In this document: positions 58,601-64,000 of the stretch, piece after piece
Numbering within the stretch: the stretch's first letter is position 1
Layout: the number at the start of each line of letters is the position of its first letter
Source of the DNA: Pohlia nutans
Taxonomy: Eukaryota; Streptophyta; Bryopsida; Bryales; Mniaceae
NCBI GenBank assembly: GCA_022496805.1
Contig: CM040089.1
Span: 37,308,372-37,372,371, forward strand
Reading direction: 5' to 3'
Length of the DNA stretch: 64,000 bases
The notes under the pieces: model-generated
Database searches by the model: none
Told to the model about the DNA's origin: nothing
The model's input: only the letters and a program-made list of their open reading frames with translations
Position numbers and translations under genes: made by a program

Positions 58601-61600
58601 TGGCCAGGATCCTCTTTATGATGTCTAAAAGTTCCTGAAACAATCTAATTTTACAACCTTGTTAAACAACCTCCTTAACAATGTTCTTTCATGCCATACA
58701 ATCTTAGAGTCCATTGCACAGAAGACAGTTCCAAAAGCCGATATGATTGCAACTTGAATACTGTAGCTACGGTTCGCAAGAGCTGGTTTGAAACTTTCAA
58801 TTACCAATACGTTACAGGCCAACTGAAGCCCAAGCAGGAGCGATCCTCCAGCTGGAACAACTGCTGGAAATAGAACAGGTCCTAAGGTAGTCCAAAAAGT
58901 GAATGTAGCACCAGACAGTGCCATGACCCCATAACAAAATCGGCCTGCAACCTACAGGGCATGCCTGTTGTTAGTAAAACCAACTTCAGATGCTTGCTCT
59001 CAAGGTGCAATAACAGACAGAAATACAAAGAAGCAATATTGAGACAAAAACCTTGCCACAATAAGACTGCGAAAATTACTTTGCAAGAAGCACTACGACT
59101 ACAAGTCAACAACTATAGTTTAGAATGAGATAGACAGCCCTGCTCTCAGCAAAAATACTATAGTACAAACTGCTCGCTACTTAAAGATTGTATATGCATG
59201 AAGCACGTCCAATCATTGAACTGGGATAATAGAAACCAGGTATACCTTGTCAGCAAGCCGTTGCACAGGAGCTTCTCTTGTCTGAGCGTCCTCTACCATA
59301 CGAACAATATCACTCATTACAGTATCACCGCCTGCTCTCCTGGCTTCAACTGTCATTGTACCATTATAGTTGACAGTACCAGCTGTAACTTCATCCTGCA
59401 AGAGCACACATGCATGATGAGCATTATAATTACCTGGATTCGGACAAAACAGTACTTAAACAGAAATACAACGTAAAACCATATGATTCCCAGAATATCT
59501 AATTCCGGATCGCCTTTGAGAAAGGAGACGATCCTGAAAAGCCCGGTGGGAAAATAATACTCACAGACTTCAAAAGATTCAAGAGTCACGTACCCCAGAT
59601 TGTTTCAAGACAGGCAGAGGCTCTCCTGTAAGACTGGACTCGTCAACAGTGCTCTTTCCGGATTTGACCACACCATCGACAGGAATTCGATCCTGTTATG
59701 AATCCACACGTAAGTACTACTACTCCATGAGCGAGTTTTTCCTATAGCATGCTTTTGATGTGAAAGCACCACTATCCATAAGTGAATGATACTAACAAAA
59801 TAAAACCCCACACAACAAACCATTAAGTCATGAGGAAATCATACCCCGGGCAACACAACCACCGCGTCTCCAACAGATAAGCTATCACAGGGAACATTCA
59901 CAGTAGTTGGATGACCATCACTGTCAAGCCCCATGACTAGGCGTGCTTTCGAAGGCAAAAAATTCAGAAGGGCAGTCATATCACTGCTGGCCTGAAGCTT
60001 GGCTCGCTCCTCCACTGCTCTTCCCAGAAGCACAAAGGCTAAGAGCATCACTGGTTCCTCAAAAAATGCTTGCCAACCCTGATTCATAATTTGACCAACG
60101 ACAATATTTAGAAGCAGAGATAGAAAAATCCTGAAACCTCACATTCTAAAACTTCAGCTCAGGTGTTGAGAAGTAGCAGATTGAAGTGCATACAAGAAAC
60201 AATCACATCAGATTCTCCATCAGCAAACAGCGGATTGACAAATATACCAATTTGGGTAAGAGAGCCGCAGCAGTGCTAACAGCGAATGATGACACTGCTC
60301 CCAGTCCAACAAGGGTGTTCATGTTGGGAGATCCCCTCCAAAGACTCTTCCATCCATCCACTAATAGCTTTCGTCCAGGTCCAACCAAAGCGGCCAGTGA
60401 CAAAGCTGCGTGGAACCCAGTGGAGTGTAACATATGAAGCCAAGATGGACCCAATTGACCGAGAAAATGGTGACTGTGGCCCACCAAGCAAACTGCAGCA
60501 AGAGTCCATGCAACTGCTAGCCTCCGTCCTGAACAAGCAGTCGCACTTTAAAATCATGAATCCCAAAGATAGTCCACAACTATACAATCTTTGGGGAAAA
60601 CTGCAAAAGACTTTGGCGAGTTGAAAAAGCACTCCTACTAAGCTCAAATATAGCAGACTTAAACCCTAAAGGACCAAGAACTCCTGGTTACAAATCGACC
60701 AATTCAATTGATCATATTGTGAAAAATATAATCCAAATGGGGTCAAATTTTACATCACCAGAATTAGCGAAGAACATTGCACCGTTGGTCAATAAATATA
60801 TAAAATTGAACACAAAAAAGTTCCTACATGATCTACTTAACACTGCTAAACAAAATATGAGGCTTCTTGGTTCTTTACGGGTTAATCTACAAGATTGCAT
60901 ACTCCAATAGCATGATGGAAGATTCAAAAAAATGGGACCCTCAACACAAAGAGAAATAGATAACTCCTACAAAACAGAACGATCAAGTACTTGATTGGAC
61001 ATACAAAAGATCATCATGTAAAATTTACAGTTCATTATGTGCTCACATACCGCTGTCTTTCAGTCGTGCAAGTCTTTCTTCACGTTTGCGAAGTGCCGCT
61101 GGCGTTACTTTGCCACCATCCTTCCCATCCTGCTCTGGAAACAACAATGCTCAAAACTGAGTGAGGATCTACGAACATCGAGAAACCTAGATACTAACAA
61201 TTCACGTGAGAATTAAAGAAGGTCCAGCATATTGATGCTAACCATAATAGAACCTCGTATACCTGAAATGTCTAAAACCAACTCTTCCCTGGTACAGCGA
61301 CATCAGATTCAAGATTCTTTTAAGACAACCCAGCATACCTCGTACGGTGGACTTGAAACCGCAAGTAGTCAAGTGCTTAGCCAATGCCTCTGCAAGTTGA
61401 CGCTTGATTTTCTCCCACCCACTTGACTCCACAGACTCCGACCTTACTCTTACTAGTGCAGTCTCCGTCGCTAAATTGACAGTCGCCCCAGTTACTTGTG
61501 GCTGACAATGACATCACCAACAGATAATCCATCATCTCCATGCCAGATTCACTGAACTACAGAAAGCTACTTTCTCTAGGTATCTCAGGCAGACAGAGTA

Positions 61601-63109
61601 AGGTAAACGACATTCACATATTGGTTGCAGAAGTAAGAATCGGAATGACAGGCAGTACCTGTGATTCTAATATCCTCTTTACGGATGAAGCACAACCACC
61701 ACAAGACATCCCCTGCATGTTCCAGACAATGCAACAATAAGCAAAATGAGCCTGGACTACTCTATGAATATTCAGATCCTGAAGAAGTACCGAACAAGTT
61801 CAAGGTGGACGAATTCCACTACTAGAGAACCTATCCCCCAGAGGTACTCTAGAAAACCTAGCTGCCTTACAATTAGCAGGGTTTACATTAGAAGAAACTG
61901 CCTTAAATGGTGTTACAATTGACAGAGTTTACCGTAGCTAGGTTCTCTATAATGCCTCTGGGGTTTTTCTACTAATATTCTAAAGAGCCAGAATTCTCTG
62001 GTGAATTACCCCAACATCCAGAACGATGACATCCTCCATAAGTGGGGTGGATATTTCAGTGCCAAACGTCCCATTTGAAGACTTGCCCGCAGATGGCACA
62101 CCGAATCCATCCCCACCTCCACCTCCTCCCACACGCCCCCATCCACCAAATCCACCTCCACCTCCAGTGCCAGTACTGAGCAATGCCTTGGAAATGCTTG
62201 CAGAACCAAGTTTACGTTGGCAATGACAAGGCCTGACACATCTTGCTGCAAGCAACCCCAACTAAGGAAAAAAGCCAACAAAATTCCATCAGCAAAACCA
62301 AGCCTCCCATCCTAAAGCAAGTGCAACCTCAAATTAAAAGATATCCTCATAGACAGCTCGCACACAGAAATGCACATCTAGGGTTCGAGCTCCCTTGTCA
62401 GTTCCAACATTTGCTACTGATATCAAATGTGGATAGCATATCATATATCATTTGCTACATGAATACTGCCGGATCAGATTCAAAAATTGACATCCTCAAT
62501 GTAGCTCTAGGGCTGTTCACATTAACCAAGAGAAGAAACGGTACACTTGAAGTGATTGTTAAATTCGCGACACAGAAAATGCACAACTAAGGTTAGAACT
62601 CCTTGTCAGTTCTATCATATACCAACATTTGCTCCTATATCATTTGCTGCATGAATATTGCTAGATCAGATTCAAAAACCGACATCTTCAATGTAGCTCT
62701 AGGGGAGTTTACATTCATCAAGAGAAAGAGCTAAAATGAAGTGATTGAAAATGAGTGTAGAGATCGATGATACCTGGAGCTGCCAAAAGCTGGAACCCTG
62801 GCCATTGAGCCAATTCGAGCCATGTAATTGGCTCACAACCCTAATGCGACGACGGTTCTGCAGCAGGGGAATAGCCATGGGATTGGCTCGATTGGAGGCC
62901 GCAATTCGAGCAGCACCGAGCTGAAGGGGCCAGCGCGCCATCTTCAAGCGCTGCACCGGAACAGCAGGCTCAAAGAGAGCTCCGGTGAAGAGCGTTGGCG
63001 GTAGCGCCAGAGACCGCGCCATGCGCAGAGCAGCTATGGCGGAGGCGGAGGCCGAGGCCGAGCCTGCGGCAGCTCGGCACTGGCATGTCCCCGCACAAGC
63101 ATTCATCAT
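52677..63109 (-). CDS. PAA1: Chloroplast copper-transporting P1B-type ATPase, PAA1/HMA6 type, 18 exons
   Basis: Cu(I)-pumping ATPase, expected in the chloroplast envelope, supplying copper to plastocyanin and stromal Cu/Zn SOD. Exons in transcript order: 63109-62774, 62261-62010, 61712-61659, 61501-61339, 61134-61051, 60528-60248, 60078-59845, 59692-59594, 59395-59246, 58951-58805, 58305-58255, 58027-57734, 57236-57139, 57017-56947, 55696-55524, 55056-54853, 54300-54220, 52958-52677. All introns are GT-AG and phases agree, giving ~1017 residues (Arabidopsis PAA1 is ~949). Order: Ala/Ser/Arg-rich transit peptide (1 to ~100), Gly-rich linker, HMA domain with GMSCGGC (197-203), actuator TGEP (490-493), CPC in the membrane (604-606), DKTGT with phosphorylated Asp 648, HP (696-697), GDGVND (857-862), YN (922-923) and MxxSS (951-955). 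CPC, YN and MxxSS are the P1B-1 copper ligands. Best match by recall is PAA1 rather than PAA2/HMA8. Met30 (63022) is an alternative start. Confidence 0.94.
52990..53802. mobile_element. Cluster of TTAA elements in PAA1 intron 17
   Basis: A family I copy runs 52990-53214 (TTAA, CCCTTAAAGGACCAAGG at the left, a degraded right end before TTAA 53211). A second family I left end starts at 53227 (TTAG, CCCCTAAAGGACCAAGG) and breaks off near 53350. From there to 53802 lies a different element ending CTTGACTTTTAAGGG-TTAA, with the shared internal core. A further family I right end (TTGGTTCTTAGGGG) lies near 54048-54062. Confidence 0.55.
56030..56541. mobile_element. Decayed TTAA-type element in PAA1 intron 14
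   Basis: The right end reads CCCTAGCACTTATGG followed by TTAA (56538-56541). The interior shares the core seen in families A and C (a ..TGTAC..TTAGAT.. segment, then AATTTGAAATTC). The left end is lost. Confidence 0.4.
56669..56914. mobile_element. TTAA element, family I, in PAA1 intron 14
   Basis: Left end TTAA then CCCCTAAAGGACCAAG; right end near CTTGGTCCTTGAGG at 56889-56904, where the flanking TTAA has decayed. The interior matches the 52990 and 60659 copies but in inverted orientation. Confidence 0.6.
58473..58651. mobile_element. Short foldback element in PAA1 intron 10
   Basis: Terminal inverted repeats of about 30 bp (AAATTAGATCATTTCAGGAA against the inverse near 58633-58651) bound 179 bp of non-coding sequence. 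The target duplication is not clear, so the superfamily is unassigned. Confidence 0.5.
60659..60885. mobile_element. TTAA element, family I, in PAA1 intron 5
   Basis: Flanked by TTAA at 60659-60662 and 60882-60885. Left end ACCCTAAAGGACCAAG, right end CTTGGTTCTTTACGGG. Length 227 bp, no coding capacity. Related copies lie at 52990 and 56669. Confidence 0.75.
61835..61970. repeat. Imperfect inverted repeat in PAA1 intron 2
   Basis: Arms contain GAGAACCTATCCCCCAGAGG near 61835 and the inverse TAGGTTCTCT..GCCTCTGGGG near 61937-61963. It could form a stem-loop in the pre-mRNA or be a foldback element remnant. Confidence 0.45.
62367..62760. repeat. Tandem duplication in PAA1 intron 1
   Basis: Two direct copies with a period of about 210 bp, starting near 62367 and 62576. 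They share segments such as CCTTGTCAGTTC, ATCATTTGCT and CAATGTAGCTCTAGGG. The copies are clearly diverged, so the event is old. It fills most of intron 1. Confidence 0.7.
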
Positions 63110-63650
63110 CGTCCCGAGCTTCACCCGCACATCGAATTCGAATTGCGCGAAGGCGCATAGACCTCAAAACGTTGGCCGCACCACCACCTAAAATGAGCGC
63201 AATCAAACAGTGTTTCTGATCTGGATGATTGTTTGGAACTGCGAGGGACGGATTTCCACTGCGAAAAATGGAAATTACGCAGCTTCGAGAGGGAATTAGG
63301 AATGTCTGCAAGTCATTTTGACGTTGAATTTGTGGAGTCAGTGTTGATGCCAATCCGTTGTCGTGCCTCGGGCCGGGGTGCCTGAGAGGATGGGTCATCC
63401 GGAGAAGCGGTGTCGAAGGACGAGTATATCCCACCGCCCCAGTTGATACCCGGGTGTGTTCATGCTCGTTCCGGGTATAAGCCTGGCCACAGAAGGCTAT
63501 TTCAGCATTGCATTCCAAATCTGTGTACAAGGGGTGTAGAGCCACTCCTCATGAATCACTTGGCCCCGCTCTACCTCAAATAGACAACCGGTTCATTGTA
63601 GAATCTCTTCTCAATTTCCTCTAATAAAAGTGAGAGCGGGTCCATAAAAA
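63110..63650 (-). promoter_or_regulatory. Probable 5' leader/promoter region of PAA1
   Basis: GC-richer, unique sequence directly upstream (on -) of the PAA1 start. Long minus-strand frames across it overlap exon 1 in other frames and are not genes. No clear TATA box. Nothing else is recognised up to the end of the window apart from the retroposed fragment. Confidence 0.4.
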
Positions 63651-63666
63651 ACAATGGTCTTGGTTT

Positions 63667-63765
63667 TTTTTTTTGTTTTTTTTTGTTTTTTGCACAAATC
63701 GAACGAATTTAATTGCAAGGGGAAAATTACAAAGCCACCACGACAGAAACCGCCACGGGGCAAAG
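63667..63765 (-). mobile_element. Short retroposed fragment with 16-bp target duplication
   Basis: The perfect repeat ACAATGGTCTTGGTTT lies at 63651-63666 and 63766-63781. Between them, read on the minus strand, are about 75 bp and an interrupted poly(A) tail (T-rich 63667-63690 on +). Probably the 3' end of a LINE or SINE. Confidence 0.7.
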
Positions 63766-64000
63766 ACAATGGTCTTGGTTTGAGGAAGTGCCAAGCTCGT
63801 TCAATCGCTCTAACACCCGTCCTCTAATCCAAAGCATGAACTAAATTTAGTTTATTCTCTCTGCAAAGAACCGGCGCAAGTCTCATGGGGAGCCTCCCTT
63901 GCAATTGAGGGTGTCACAATACTTTCTTCCCATTCTCAAACTTTAAAGAATTGGCCCTTTCTCTTTGAATTGTGGAGGACCCATTTTTTGAAAGTTGACA

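Noticed and set aside
62970..63545. 191-codon minus-strand frame overlapping PAA1 exon 1
   Set aside because: Different frame from the transit peptide, which joins in phase to the downstream PAA1 exons.

Overview
The window is nuclear DNA of a land plant. Two genes are spliced with GT-AG introns. One encodes a plant-specific AP2/ERF transcription factor and the other a chloroplast-type copper P-type ATPase. The rest is AT-rich sequence packed with plant-type transposon remnants (CACTA, PIF/Harbinger Tourist-like, LINE, solo LTR, Penelope-like). Features of the ERF gene (an intron in a subgroup VIIIb gene) and a Penelope-like relic make a seed-free plant (bryophyte, lycophyte or fern) my guess, but the sequence alone does not settle the lineage.

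Layout. 1-24 kb is intergenic and built almost wholly of nested short mobile elements. 24.5-26.3 kb (+ strand) is the ERF gene, GC-rich against its surroundings, with a small upstream ORF and a degenerate ~110-bp tandem repeat just downstream. 27-38 kb is intergenic, with Tourist-like and CACTA-type foldback elements, a SINE-like retroposon with its target duplication, a fragment resembling a pogo/CENP-B-type transposase, and a 466-bp solo LTR. 40.6-44.4 kb (- strand) is a decayed Penelope-like reverse transcriptase. 45-52 kb is again nested short elements. 52.7-63.1 kb (- strand) is a complete 18-exon gene for a PAA1/HMA6-type Cu(I) ATPase of about 1017 residues; at least three short mobile elements sit in its introns.

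The most striking feature is a large group of non-autonomous elements, 0.2-1.4 kb long, flanked by TTAA and beginning CCC(C/T) and ending (A/G)GGG. At least eight sequence families (called A, B, C, E, G, H, I and J here) can be separated by their termini. TTAA target duplication plus CCC..GGG ends is the hallmark of the piggyBac superfamily. The window itself supports TTAA targeting: elements sit inside each other exactly at TTAA, one pair shares a single TTAA, and one insertion has an empty-site paralogue. No transposase for them is visible. Several families share an internal core and a subterminal hairpin although their ends differ.

The two genes have no evident functional link. PAA1 would import copper across the chloroplast envelope for plastocyanin and Cu/Zn superoxide dismutase; the ERF protein belongs to the clade that controls shoot and stem-cell identity.
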